A stretch of DNA of 64,000 bases from positions 1 through 64,000 of the forward strand of contig JAGKWO010000004.1 of assembly GCA_021151835.1 (NCBI GenBank), written 5' to 3'. The position numbers were made by a program, and so were the translations under genes. Positions 54,813 to 64,000 of the stretch are shown piece after piece. Numbering within the stretch: position 1 is the first letter of the stretch; each line of letters opens with the position of its first letter. The DNA is from Gammaproteobacteria bacterium. Its GTDB lineage: Bacteria > Pseudomonadota > Gammaproteobacteria > Pseudomonadales > Cellvibrionaceae. A model generated the notes under the pieces. It searched no databases, had not been told where the DNA came from, and saw nothing but the letters and a program-made list of their open reading frames with translations.

Positions 54813-57190
54813 ACTGTGTTTCCTGCTTGATTACTATTTTTTTCTTCAGAAGTAAAAACCGGGAAAATTGCAAAAAAAGTCGCCCCTTTTCCCAATTCAG
54901 AATCGAATCCTATTGAACCTTGCATTCGCTCAACAAATGCTTTGCTAATTGCCAACCCTAAACCGGTACCTCCGCGCTGACGCGAAGCGGAGGAATCCGC
55001 TTGCGAAAATTTCTGGAAAATACGTGCGCGAAATTCATCGCTAACGCCGGGACCATGGTCAATAACAGCAATTTTCACCTGATCACCCATACGGGTCGCC
55101 TGGATTTCTACCTGCCCCTGCGGCGGCGAAAATTTTACGGCGTTGGAAATAAAATTCGTTAGCACTTGTTGCAGACGTTGCGCATCCACAAGCACTTGCA
55201 AATCACCAATATCCGCCTGCAATGTTAAACGCACGCTAAAGGTATCGGCGTAGGCATAATTACTTTCCAATGACTGCTCCATAATTGGCAACAGCGATTG
55301 CGCGCGCATATCAAATACCATTTTTCCTGCGAGCAATTTTTCCATATCCAGTAAATCATTTATCAGCAAGGTTAAACGCAGGGCATTTTTATGGGCAATC
55401 GACAACATATTTTTGACGTTATCCGGCAAATCTCCCAACATGCCACTGACAATTAATTTCAACGATCCGGAAATAGACGTAAGCGGTGTACGCAATTCAT
55501 GACTGACCGCAGAAACAAATTCATTTTTCATTTGCTCGATACGTTTACGTTCGGTGATGTCCTGCACAAAAGACCAGATTTGCTGTTCACCATTGGGGCT
55601 TTCAATTAACACGCCATTCAATAACACGGGAATCAAATGCCCGTCGCGATGGATCAGGTTTTTTTCATAAGGACCGTAGCGCCCGGTGAGATGCAGACAT
55701 TGCAATTGCTCATAATCGTTCGGGTAATATTCCGGCGGAGTGATCTCATCATTGCCCAATTGCAATACTTCCTGGTGACTGTAACCAATAAGGCGGCAAA
55801 ACTCCGGATTACATTCAACATATTGACCGTCACTGAATTTGTTCAGCGAAATTGCCATTGGCGCCTGGGTATAAAGCGTGGATAATTTTTTCTCACTGAT
55901 TTCGATAACATCCTGCGCTGCTTTCGATTCAGTGATGTCCCATATAAAGCCATCAATATATTTCAATGCGCCGGTTTGATCATAACCACCGGTGCCAACT
56001 TCCTGCACATAAATCCAATGACCGGCCGCATGCTGTATACGATAAACCAAATGAAATGCCTGGTTATTGGCCAGCGCGTGTTGAACTGTTTCATAAATCC
56101 TGGCGATATCATCTACGTGGGTAATATCGGTAAAACTAAGGCCGTTCTCGCGCAGAAATTCTTCGGCGCGGTGCCCGGTAAGCCGTTGCACTGCATCGCT
56201 TAAATACAACATGCTCCAGCGGGCATCGTTGCGGCAGCGATACACCGCACCCGGAAAGTTGCTAATCATTGTTTGCAAGCGAGATTCACTTTCCTGTAAC
56301 TGCAAACGTGAGCGTTGCAGTTCGGTAATATCACCATGGGTGCCGGACATCCACAGGGGTTTACCATCGGCGGTAGAGCTGATAACCCGGCCACGCGTAT
56401 AAACATTCAGCCATTCGCCATTTTTATGTTTCATCCGGCAGTGGCATTCGTAGTGGTCCAATTCGCCACTGAAATGTTTTTCCAATAATTGCCCGGACGT
56501 TTTTAAATCTTCAGGGTGGCACAGTGTCAACCAGGTTTTAATGGATACCGGCGCAAGCTCTTCCAGGGTGTAACCCAGCATACTAGCCCAACGCGCATTA
56601 AAAATAGTTTCGCCGGTTTGCACATTCCACCGCCATGTACCCAGGTTAGCGCCTTTAATAACGTCTTCTATATGCTGGCGTTCCTGATTCAGTTCAATGT
56701 TGGTTTCACGCAACTGCAGTAACTGTATTACCTGGTTGGATAATATTTTTAACGTATTTTTTTGCAGCTCATTTAATTGGCGCGGACGATAATCAATCAC
56801 GCAAAGCGTTCCCAGTGCTTCACCATTTTTTGCAATGAGCGGAGCACCGGCATAAAAACGGATGAACGGCGCATCGGCAACCAGTGGATTATCTGCAAAA
56901 CGCGGGTCGAGCACTGCATCTTCAACAATCAGCGTTTCTTGTGGTGCAAGGATGGCGTGCGCACAAAAAGCCACATCGCGCGATGTTTCGGTAGCATCCA
57001 GGCCCAAACAACTTTTAAACCATTGGCGATCGCGATCCACAAACGACACTACCGCAATCGGGGCTTCGCAAACACTCATGGCAAGTTGCGCAATATCATC
57101 AAAATTTTGTTCGCGCGGTGTGTCCAGTACGTCCAGGCGATAGAGCGCCAGTAAACGTGCGTCTTCATTGGCAGGCAGTGCAGCTTTCAT
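54809..57190 (-). CDS. Sensor histidine kinase with GAF and PAS domains
   Basis: This 793-aa cytoplasmic kinase has an N-terminal GAF domain (about residues 15-165; VSFVDRDRQWFKSCLGLDATETSRD), three PAS domains (about 185-550), HisKA with the phospho-His region FVSAVSHELRTPLTS, and HATPase with FSQADSSASRQRGGTGLGLAISK. It lacks membrane segments and a receiver; the coupled single-domain receiver probably takes the phosphate. It overlaps the larger kinase upstream by 4 bp. Confidence 0.94.
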   Translation of the reverse strand: MKAALPANEDARLLALYRLDVLDTPREQNFDDIAQLAMSVCEAPIAVVSFVDRDRQWFKSCLGLDATETSRDVAFCAHAILAPQETLIVEDAVLDPRFADNPLVADAPFIRFYAGAPLIAKNGEALGTLCVIDYRPRQLNELQKNTLKILSNQVIQLLQLRETNIELNQERQHIEDVIKGANLGTWRWNVQTGETIFNARWASMLGYTLEELAPVSIKTWLTLCHPEDLKTSGQLLEKHFSGELDHYECHCRMKHKNGEWLNVYTRGRVISSTADGKPLWMSGTHGDITELQRSRLQLQESESRLQTMISNFPGAVYRCRNDARWSMLYLSDAVQRLTGHRAEEFLRENGLSFTDITHVDDIARIYETVQHALANNQAFHLVYRIQHAAGHWIYVQEVGTGGYDQTGALKYIDGFIWDITESKAAQDVIEISEKKLSTLYTQAPMAISLNKFSDGQYVECNPEFCRLIGYSHQEVLQLGNDEITPPEYYPNDYEQLQCLHLTGRYGPYEKNLIHRDGHLIPVLLNGVLIESPNGEQQIWSFVQDITERKRIEQMKNEFVSAVSHELRTPLTSISGSLKLIVSGMLGDLPDNVKNMLSIAHKNALRLTLLINDLLDMEKLLAGKMVFDMRAQSLLPIMEQSLESNYAYADTFSVRLTLQADIGDLQVLVDAQRLQQVLTNFISNAVKFSPPQGQVEIQATRMGDQVKIAVIDHGPGVSDEFRARIFQKFSQADSSASRQRGGTGLGLAISKAFVERMQGSIGFDSELGKGATFFAIFPVFTSEEKNSNQAGNTV

Positions 57191-60100
57191 GATTGCACCC
57201 CGGAGGCAGAAGCCAATTGTTGCAATGCCTGTTTGATTACCGCATCCAATTCACCATTGACCAGGGGTTTTTGTAACCAATAAATATCGTCTTGTACGCC
57301 CAGCCGGGCCAAACGTTGTTTACCTTCATCGAGGCCGCCGGTAATAATAATGATCGGCAATTTTTTGGTATTTTTAAACCGGTGATTTTCTTGCTGGCGA
57401 ATTTGTTCCACTATATCTGTACCATTCATATCGGGGAGATTTAAATCCAGTGTAATTAAATCGTAATCGCGCAATTGCAAATGTTCCAACGCGGCTTGCC
57501 CATTCATTGCACGGTCTACATCCATTCCCTGAACTGACAACGCCGTTGCTAATACCTCCGCAGTCTCCGGATCGTCCTCCACAATCAATAAATGCGGTTT
57601 TGTTTTGATTGGCTCTATTCGTGTGGATGGAACTTTTTGCGTGGCATCATCACAGGGCAAATCAAAATAAAAACTGGCGCCATTACCCGGTGTAGAATCG
57701 ACGCCCACTTTCCCACCCATGCGTTCGATAATTTCCTTGCAAATTGCCAGGCCCAAGCCCGTTCCACCTTTTTGACGGGTATCCGATGAATCCGCCTGGG
57801 AAAATTTCTGGAACAAACGTGCACGGAAATTTTCGGGGATACCCGGGCCTTTATCGGTCACTATCACCCGGACACTGCCAAAACGCGGCTCAACGCTCAC
57901 CAGTACCTGATCATTGAGCGGAGAAAATTTAGCCGCATTCGATAAGTAATTGGCAAGCACTTGCAATAAACGCTGGGCATCTACAATAACTTTTACGTCG
58001 ACAACCGCTGGCGACAACTGGTAGGTCACACCATATTGGGCCGCGAAGGCGGCATTGGATTCTATACTCTGTTGAATCAGCGGCAATAACATTTGCGGCT
58101 GCAAATCGAAATGCATTTTCCCGGCAACCAGTTTTTCCATATCCAGCAGGTCATTCACCAAATGAATTAATCGCTGGGAATTATTGTGCGCAATCTGGAT
58201 CATACGCGCAGATTGTTCACTCAGTGTTCCCGCCAAACCGTTTACCAATATTCCCAGTGCACCGCTAATGGCGGTGAGCGGTGTCCGTAATTCATGACTG
58301 ACGGTGGAAATAAATTCGGTTTTCATTTGATCAATGCGTTTAATTTCACTGATGTCGCGCGCGATCCCTAAAAACCCGGTAATGTCACCCTCGGCATTGC
58401 GCAGTGCTGAGGTAGTGAGCAGCACCGGGAACTGACTGCCATCCTTGCGCACATAATGCCACTCGCTTTCTTCGTTACTGCCCTCACGCGCTTTCGCTAC
58501 AAATGTTTCAAAGCCGGGTTTTATTTCATAACCCAATTCACAGGTCAGGCGATGTGCATGTGCTGCAATTTCTTCCGGTAAATGAACAATGGTGGGATTT
58601 TGTTTATCAATCATTTCAGCAGCGGTATAGCCCAACATTAATTCTGCGCCCAGGTTAAAGGTTTTGATCACGCCGTTAACATCGGTAGAAATAATTGCAA
58701 TACTGGCAGCATCAAGAATCGCTTTGCGCAGGGCATTGGTTTCCTGCAATTGTATTTCTGCTTGTTTAAGCGGGGTGATATCGGATACGTAGCCATGCCA
58801 GAGCACACTGCCATCTTCCAGTTTCTCCGGGATCGATTCGACATGGGTCCAGATCATGCCACGCTGCGGATGGTTAACCCGCACCGTAGCCACCCAGGGC
58901 GTTAGATGCGACGCCGAATAGGAAACACTTTCACTCACCCAACCCACATCATCCGGATGGATAACCGCAAATACTTTTTGCGCAGAGGTGGCCACATCCT
59001 CCGGCGCAACGCTGTAAATATTTTTCATGCCGGGGCTGGCATAGGGGAAAAATGAACTGCCATCGGGGCGCAACTGGAATTGGTAGAGAAAACCCGGCAG
59101 ACGTTCGCTGAGTTTCTGGAAGCGATTGAGGATAATTTTTTTCTCGCGCTCTTGCTGCCAGCGTTCTACGACCGAGCTGATCCAGCGCGCGAGTAACCGC
59201 ACAAAGTCTTTATCGAGGGAATCGTATTGGTGATGACGGGTTTTGCGCGAGAAAAAACACAAGGTGCCGTAAATCCGTTCATGGATCCACAAAGGCACAC
59301 CAATATAAGATTCGATTTGGGTGAGCAGATAGGCAGGATGCTGTTTATGTTCGCTCGCAGGAATATCGTCCTCGGCAAACACATCGCGCAGCTCCACCGT
59401 AATACTGCAATAATTTTTCCCCAGATGATTGGAGGTTGCCGCCTCCCTGTTGCCCTGCGCCGAAAATTGCACGTGTGCGCGATAATCGTCGCCGTTAATC
59501 TCGCTAATCATGCCGCTGCTTAGCCCCAGGTAACGGGCGCCCAAACTTAACGCCAGACGCAATTGCTCCGCCGGGTCTACCGCTGACAGTGAGGCGATTT
59601 CGTTTAATGAATGCAACGCGGCCTGTTGGCGGATGCTAACCAGTTCGGTATTTTTGCGCTCGGTAATATCGGTATAAACACCGACCATCAATGCCGCTTT
59701 ACCATCGGGCTGCCACTCGACAACCTTGCCGCGGGTGAGAATCCATTTGTAAGTGCCGTCGTGTATTTTGAGCCGGTATTCGTTTTCGTACATCGGCGTT
59801 TCGCCTTTGATGTGGCGAATAATATCGCTGTAACTTACCCGCTTGTCGGCGGGGTGCACCCGGCTCATCCATTCATCCAGGTCGAGCGAATCGGATGATC
59901 CCGGCCCCAAACCACAGAGCACCCGCCACTCCGGTGAGAAGCGCGCTTTATCATGGGCGATATCCCATTCCCAAAACCCTGAATCACTACTGCGCAATGC
60001 CAGTGCCAGGCGCTGCCGCGCCTGTTCACTTTCGGCGTGCTCCTGGCCCATTTGCTTGCTGTAATGGTTGATGAGTTGCTTGACGTAAAAACGATTCAAC

Positions 60101-61143
60101 CGGATAAATCCCACCAGCAATAACTGGGCGCATACCAGGGCCGTCAGCCACTTGGCAATCACTCGCTGGCGGATGGATTGATAACTTTGGTAGGCCTGGG
60201 TTACCTCATTCCAGACCAGCATTGCCAGGCCGGATTCCGCTTCGGGCACATCCACCTGTTTGACCGGCCACCAGGAAATCAGGAATGTGTTGTCGCCATC
60301 GTGCAGCAGCTGGCCTTGCTGGTTGATGGGGATCAAGCCGCGGCTCCACCAGTTATTCAGGCGCGGATCGCTGGTTTCCTCCAGGCGCCAATCATCAACC
60401 ACGGTCGGATTACTCTGGTTGAGCGCCTGGCGGATTTGCTCCCACAACACTTGTTCCACGGCAGCCTTGCGCAGGAACATCGCCATTTCGATAGGAACTG
60501 CCTGCCCATCCTTGTGCGGCGGGATTGATGACATACCCACTTCCAGCACTGCAATGACGCCGCCGGTTTGGTCCTCATTGGCCATGATGGGTAACACCGC
60601 GCGATGACCGCTGCCATGGCGGGAAATATCCTCGCCCCACGCAGGTAAACCCGAGTTAAAGGCGTTGGTGATTAACGGCCGCAAACCGCTCAGGCTATCG
60701 CCAAACCGGTCGGGGCGGTGCATCCGTAAAAAGGCGATAGCACCGGGGGCATAATAGATGCTCAACTGGCGCACACCGATCTCTTCCATGCTGCTCCAGC
60801 TATCGTGCAAACTCGCCTGCAATGAACTGCGTGCTGCGCTGAGTTGCTCGGGAGTAACCTCGCCATCAAGGTTGGCAAAGATGCGATGGGTACGGCGGAT
60901 TTCAGCCACAATCGCGGCATCGCGCACTAACAGTTGGGCGAGTAGCATCGCTTGCTGGGTCAGGTCGCGGCCGCTGGCCTCCATATAATCTTTTTGGGTT
61001 TGGGCATTCCAGGCGATGCGCTCATCCCAGACCTGTTGGTGGACCTCAAGGTCAGCGCGCATAAACAACAAAAATACCAACGCCAGTGCCAGGGCAGATA
61101 CCCAGGGCAACCACTGGTACAGGCGTTTAGTATTCGACAGCAT
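57187..61143 (-). CDS. Large hybrid sensor histidine kinase
   Basis: This 1318-aa membrane kinase has TM1 (about residues 9-28), a periplasmic dCache_3-like sensor (APGAIAFLRMHRPDRFGDSL), TM2 (about 325-345), PAS, GAF and further PAS domains, HisKA (FISTVSHELRTPLTAIS), HATPase (FSQADSSDTRQKGGTGLGLAICK) and a C-terminal receiver (YDLITLDLNLPDMNG). ATG 61143 has AGGGA 6 nt upstream and opens directly before TM1; a GTG at 61179 is unlikely. It is the first gene of a three-gene signalling operon. The ligand is unknown. Confidence 0.94.
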   Translation of the reverse strand: MLSNTKRLYQWLPWVSALALALVFLLFMRADLEVHQQVWDERIAWNAQTQKDYMEASGRDLTQQAMLLAQLLVRDAAIVAEIRRTHRIFANLDGEVTPEQLSAARSSLQASLHDSWSSMEEIGVRQLSIYYAPGAIAFLRMHRPDRFGDSLSGLRPLITNAFNSGLPAWGEDISRHGSGHRAVLPIMANEDQTGGVIAVLEVGMSSIPPHKDGQAVPIEMAMFLRKAAVEQVLWEQIRQALNQSNPTVVDDWRLEETSDPRLNNWWSRGLIPINQQGQLLHDGDNTFLISWWPVKQVDVPEAESGLAMLVWNEVTQAYQSYQSIRQRVIAKWLTALVCAQLLLVGFIRLNRFYVKQLINHYSKQMGQEHAESEQARQRLALALRSSDSGFWEWDIAHDKARFSPEWRVLCGLGPGSSDSLDLDEWMSRVHPADKRVSYSDIIRHIKGETPMYENEYRLKIHDGTYKWILTRGKVVEWQPDGKAALMVGVYTDITERKNTELVSIRQQAALHSLNEIASLSAVDPAEQLRLALSLGARYLGLSSGMISEINGDDYRAHVQFSAQGNREAATSNHLGKNYCSITVELRDVFAEDDIPASEHKQHPAYLLTQIESYIGVPLWIHERIYGTLCFFSRKTRHHQYDSLDKDFVRLLARWISSVVERWQQEREKKIILNRFQKLSERLPGFLYQFQLRPDGSSFFPYASPGMKNIYSVAPEDVATSAQKVFAVIHPDDVGWVSESVSYSASHLTPWVATVRVNHPQRGMIWTHVESIPEKLEDGSVLWHGYVSDITPLKQAEIQLQETNALRKAILDAASIAIISTDVNGVIKTFNLGAELMLGYTAAEMIDKQNPTIVHLPEEIAAHAHRLTCELGYEIKPGFETFVAKAREGSNEESEWHYVRKDGSQFPVLLTTSALRNAEGDITGFLGIARDISEIKRIDQMKTEFISTVSHELRTPLTAISGALGILVNGLAGTLSEQSARMIQIAHNNSQRLIHLVNDLLDMEKLVAGKMHFDLQPQMLLPLIQQSIESNAAFAAQYGVTYQLSPAVVDVKVIVDAQRLLQVLANYLSNAAKFSPLNDQVLVSVEPRFGSVRVIVTDKGPGIPENFRARLFQKFSQADSSDTRQKGGTGLGLAICKEIIERMGGKVGVDSTPGNGASFYFDLPCDDATQKVPSTRIEPIKTKPHLLIVEDDPETAEVLATALSVQGMDVDRAMNGQAALEHLQLRDYDLITLDLNLPDMNGTDIVEQIRQQENHRFKNTKKLPIIIITGGLDEGKQRLARLGVQDDIYWLQKPLVNGELDAVIKQALQQLASASGVQS

Positions 61144-61245
61144 GAAAATCCCTGGGGTATTTGTTATTGGCAATTCCACCGAAAATTGCGGCGAAGTATT
61201 ACCCCAGTGTAGTGCAAAATTATTGTGTAGCCGGCCGCTACAAAA

Positions 61246-61560
61246 TTAACGCCCGGCCTTGCCGGCACGCTTGCGGCGCGTCTCTTTCGGGTCAGCGGCG
61301 AGCGGGCGATAGATCTCTACCCGGTCACCACTGTGGAGGACATGTTTATCGGCAGAATCCAAACCCTTGGTACCTAACGACTGCCCGAAAATCCCCATTT
61401 TGGCATTGTTGATATCAAGGTCGGGGAAATGATCGGTAATACGCGACCGCTTCACCGCCTCCAGTGCAGTGGTGCCCGGCTCAACCAGCAGCGCGATAAT
61501 TTTTTGCTTATGTGGCAAGGCATAGGCCACTTCAACACGAATCAAATCAAAATCAGCCAT
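61246..61560 (-). CDS. rnfH: RnfH family ubiquitin-like protein
   Basis: This 104-aa protein matches the RnfH/YfjF family: FDLIRVEVAYALPHKQKI, then MGIFGQSLGTK and LHSGDRVEIYRPLAADPKETRRKR. It is a beta-grasp fold protein of unclear function, found next to ratA in gammaproteobacteria. It lies 34 bp after ratA on the same strand. Confidence 0.92.
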   Translation of the reverse strand: MADFDLIRVEVAYALPHKQKIIALLVEPGTTALEAVKRSRITDHFPDLDINNAKMGIFGQSLGTKGLDSADKHVLHSGDRVEIYRPLAADPKETRRKRAGKAGR

Positions 61561-61594
61561 GCGCTTTTCCGGGGATTAAAAACAACCGTGAAAA

Positions 61595-62029
61595 TTAACG
61601 ATAAATCTGTCTGGCGCGGGCGCAGAGCGCATCCACCTGTTTGGTACCAACCGCTTCAAACAGCTTGCCCACCGCCATGCCAAGCAACCGGCTTTTCATT
61701 TCGAACTCCAGTAAAAAACTTACCTTGCAAGCCTGCTCGTTCAAGGGGGTGAATTGCCATACACCGCGCAAATAATTAAACGGACCATCAACCAGTTGCA
61801 TGTTCATCTGGTGGGGGGCTTGTAATTGATTGCGGGTAATAAAACTCTGGGTCACTCCGGCTTTACTCAGATCCAGGCGCGCCTCCAGCCAATCGTCGCC
61901 ACGCGCCAGGATTTTCGCCCCGACACAACCCTCCATATACTGCGGATAGGCCTCGATATCATTGACCAGATCAAACATCTGCTGCGCGGAATAATGTACC
62001 AACGCAGACCTCTCTACCTTTGTCGCCAA
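61595..62029 (-). CDS. ratA: RatA-like START/SRPBCC protein (coenzyme Q-binding family)
   Basis: This 144-aa protein has the Coq10/START pattern KVERSALVHYSAQQMFDLVNDIEAYPQYMEGC and ends FEAVGTKQVDALCARARQIYR. In E. coli RatA is described as a toxin that blocks ribosome-subunit joining; family members resemble coenzyme Q-binding proteins. A TTG start at 62029 with GGGG upstream gives the usual length. The frame stays open to 62236 and ATG 62119 would add 30 residues absent from relatives. It is divergent from smpB. Confidence 0.85.
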   Translation of the reverse strand: MATKVERSALVHYSAQQMFDLVNDIEAYPQYMEGCVGAKILARGDDWLEARLDLSKAGVTQSFITRNQLQAPHQMNMQLVDGPFNYLRGVWQFTPLNEQACKVSFLLEFEMKSRLLGMAVGKLFEAVGTKQVDALCARARQIYR

Positions 62030-62112
62030 TGCGCAATCCCCATACAAATCAGCCCCGATCAGGCCCAGCGAATAATTGTATCGGGATTGCGGCGCCGGTA
62101 TAAGCCTGACCC

Positions 62113-62142
62113 AAGACATAATCGCCGGATTGCCGATATAAT
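62113..62142 (+). promoter_or_regulatory. Sigma-70-type promoter for smpB
   Basis: AAGACA (62113-62118), 18 bp, then TATAAT (62137-62142), a perfect -10 box, about 36 bp before the smpB start. Confidence 0.55.
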
Positions 62143-62177
62143 GCCCGCCCGATGTTCGAGCGGAAACCCGAGATTCC

Positions 62178-62660
62178 ATGGCCAAGAAAGCGCAAAAAAA
62201 TAGCGACAACACTATCGCCCTCAATAAAAAAGCCAAGTTCGATTACGAATTACATGAGCGTTTTGAGGCAGGTGTCGCCCTCACCGGCTGGGAAGTGAAA
62301 AGCCTGCGCGCGGGCAAAGGCAACATCACCGATTGCTATGTGATTTTTAAAAATAACGAAGCCTGGTTGCTGGCCAGCCAGATCCAACCCCTGTTGAGCG
62401 CCTCAACCCACTTCGTTACCGATCCGTTCCGCACGCGCAAATTGCTGCTGAACCGCCGCGAAATCAATCGCCTGCAAGAAGCGGTAGAACAAAAAGGTTA
62501 CACCGTCGTACCTATCGCGCTTTATTGGAAAGCCCACATCGTGAAATGTGAAATTGCGATTGCCAAAGGCAAGCAATTACACGATAAACGCGAAACCGAA
62601 AAAGAACGCGATTGGGCGCGGGAAAAACAACGCCTGTTCCAAAAAGACCAACGCGGTTAA
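62178..62660 (+). CDS. smpB: SsrA-binding protein SmpB
   Basis: This 160-aa protein has the SmpB core: NKKAKFDYELHERFEAGVAL, then GWEVKSLRAGKGNI and SASTHFVTDPFRTRKLLLNRREI, with the lysine- and arginine-rich C-terminal tail. It delivers tmRNA to stalled ribosomes. Length is normal. The ssrA gene is not in this window. ratA-rnfH are divergent, the standard order. Confidence 0.97.
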   Translation: MAKKAQKNSDNTIALNKKAKFDYELHERFEAGVALTGWEVKSLRAGKGNITDCYVIFKNNEAWLLASQIQPLLSASTHFVTDPFRTRKLLLNRREINRLQEAVEQKGYTVVPIALYWKAHIVKCEIAIAKGKQLHDKRETEKERDWAREKQRLFQKDQRG

Positions 62661-62680
62661 CACCAATCGCAAACCTGGTT

Positions 62681-62719
62681 GCAATAAAAAATCCCGCACA
62701 CGGCGGGATTTTTTATTGC
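62681..62719. terminator. Bidirectional terminator between smpB and the GH5 gene
   Basis: A 17-bp perfect stem (left arm 62681-62697, loop ACACG, right arm 62703-62719) with a CCCGC/GCGGG core and T-rich arms separates two convergent genes. Confidence 0.93.
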
Positions 62720-62731
62720 AAAATTTATCGA

Positions 62732-63820
62732 TTATTTCTTATTTTCCTTCAACATCACCTCACGGAAATGTTTACCTTGCATGGTAGGTTCATAAGTTTC
62801 GTAGTCCTTGATCATTTGTGGTGACCACTCCGGATCAAACACCCAGCCCACCCAGCTAATCCCTTTGTTACCAAAATAATCAGTGATGCGTTTACCGTAG
62901 CTACCATCATCAATGACCGGCACATGCGCGCCTTTATCCGTTGCCAATTGATAACCAATTTCGGTGGCAAATACCGGATATTTATCGGCGGCAAAACCAA
63001 AATCGCGCTCCCAGTTTTTTTCATAAGGCGCGCCGACTTTCATCGGATAAGGGTGACTTACGTAAGCAATGTTGTCGCGCTCAATCGGCGCTTTGGCGAT
63101 GGGTGTTAAATCATAGGCCCAATTGAAACCGGCCACCAGGGAAATGGCCTTGGGGTTATGTGCCTGGATAATCGTAATGATTTCTTCGTTAATCGCTTTC
63201 CAATCGTCCCAGCTGACAATGCCGAGGCGACCGTTAAATACCGTAGGCTCATTAAAGATTTCATAAAACGCGACCGCGTGAATACCGGCGTAACGTTCAG
63301 ACACCGTGCGCCAGAAATCATAGGTTTCCGGTTTATCGGTGTAATAGGAATTGTTCTGGAACATTTGCGATTTCAAATTGCCGATTGAATGCCAATCCAG
63401 AATCACATACATGCCTAATTCATTGGCCCAGATGACCGTTTGGTCCAGCAGTTCCAGATAGGCTTTTTTGCCCTGTTTACGCCAGGCTGACGGATGAACC
63501 GGCACGCGCACCACATTGGCGCCCCAGGATTGGATAACTTCAAAATGTTTCCTGGTGAAGCGTTTATCGCGTGCAATTTTATCGGGGTCGGCAATATTCA
63601 GGCCGCGAAACACCACAACCTTGCCCGACTCGTCGACAAATTTATTGCCCTGCACGTTAATCAAGGGCAATTGTTTGGTAATTCGGGTTTTATCAAACGC
63701 CGGAATATCGGTTTGGTTCCACCAGCCGCTGGTATTTTCCCAAGCGTTATCGGCAAGGCTACTCGGGCTGATAAAAAATAACGTACAAAAAAATGTCAGG
63801 TAATAACCCAGGGTTCTCAT
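62732..63820 (-). CDS. Secreted GH5-family glycoside hydrolase (endoglucanase-like)
   Basis: This 362-aa enzyme has a signal peptide (MRTLGYYLTFFCTLFFISPSSLA) and a GH5 catalytic domain with acid/base E191 in FYEIFNEP and nucleophile E287 in FATEIGYQ. The strand FRGLNIADPDKIARD and VRVPVHPSAW also fit the fold. GH5 enzymes cut beta-1,4-glucans or mannans; the exact substrate cannot be read from this sequence. No carbohydrate-binding module is fused. The start ATG 63820 has GAGGA 8 nt upstream; a TTG at 63826 would add two residues. Confidence 0.92.
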   Translation of the reverse strand: MRTLGYYLTFFCTLFFISPSSLADNAWENTSGWWNQTDIPAFDKTRITKQLPLINVQGNKFVDESGKVVVFRGLNIADPDKIARDKRFTRKHFEVIQSWGANVVRVPVHPSAWRKQGKKAYLELLDQTVIWANELGMYVILDWHSIGNLKSQMFQNNSYYTDKPETYDFWRTVSERYAGIHAVAFYEIFNEPTVFNGRLGIVSWDDWKAINEEIITIIQAHNPKAISLVAGFNWAYDLTPIAKAPIERDNIAYVSHPYPMKVGAPYEKNWERDFGFAADKYPVFATEIGYQLATDKGAHVPVIDDGSYGKRITDYFGNKGISWVGWVFDPEWSPQMIKDYETYEPTMQGKHFREVMLKENKK

Positions 63821-64000
63821 GAACAATCCTCGTGGTATTTTCTAATTGTGTATTATCGAGTTTTATGAAAATTTATTTACTCATCAGTTATCGATAAATA
63901 AATCTCCAGCAACGCCATTGGCTTACTGCATGGCTAGCCAATCCCTAGCATAGATAATTCACACAATTTGGGGTGAGATTTAACCCTATTTAACTCCCCC

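Noticed and set aside
1..64000. tRNA, rRNA, tmRNA, CRISPR array, insertion sequence or attachment site
   Set aside because: None were recognised by eye on either strand; absence of an easily overlooked small RNA cannot be excluded.

Overview
The window looks like a gammaproteobacterial chromosome of the Cellvibrio type (Cellvibrionales). The basis is the conserved blocks recN / fur-bamE, smpB / ratA-rnfH and grpE-dnaK-dnaJ, Pseudomonas-like Fur and RecN proteins, and a secreted GH5 endoglucanase at the right edge. I infer the genus; nothing in the window proves it. I see no tRNA, rRNA, CRISPR array or insertion sequence.

Layout. (1) 1-10170, minus strand: one giant RHS/YD-repeat protein, at least 3390 residues, whose C-terminus lies beyond the left edge. 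It contains an unusual block of Tyr-rich short repeats. Just upstream on the same strand is a small HExxH metallopeptidase-like gene. (2) 11049-13177: two TPR proteins and one unknown small protein. (3) 13364-32829: one tightly packed plus-strand operon of about 25 genes with many ATGA overlaps. In order it encodes fliQ, fliR, flhB, flhA, flgF, flgG, flgA, flgH, flgI, flgB, flgC, fliE, fliF, an unknown 128-aa gene, fliH, fliI, fliJ, a fliK-position gene, flgD, flgE, a fliM-like gene, fliN, a fliO-like gene, fliP, a FliA-type sigma factor and a TPR protein. (4) 32975-36819: three AT-rich glycosyltransferase genes. (5) 36972-40020: a LysR regulator diverging from the glutathione-dependent formaldehyde detoxification pair. 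(6) 40087-42104: small membrane and cell-envelope proteins. (7) 42265-46323: grpE-dnaK-dnaJ with sigma-32-type promoters. (8) 46751-51179: a chemoreceptor, recN, fur and bamE. (9) 51242-61143: a signalling block with a diguanylate cyclase, an HD-GYP protein, two large sensor kinases and a receiver. (10) 61246-63820: rnfH, ratA, smpB and the GH5 enzyme.

The most interesting part is region 3. It encodes a complete flagellar-type export gate, ATPase complex, rod, P/L rings and hook, plus its own sigma factor. In this window it has no fliG, no motA/motB, no flagellin, no cap or hook-filament junction genes and no flgJ. The gene at the usual fliG position encodes an unrelated-looking 128-aa protein. 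FliM lacks its CheY-binding N-terminus, FliF lacks the usual FliG-binding tail, FlgD is short and FlgH has no standard lipobox. Together these suggest a flagellum-derived, non-rotating secretion machine or hook-like envelope-spanning channel, flanked by TPR proteins that could be chaperones. This is an inference and needs genome-wide checks for missing parts elsewhere.
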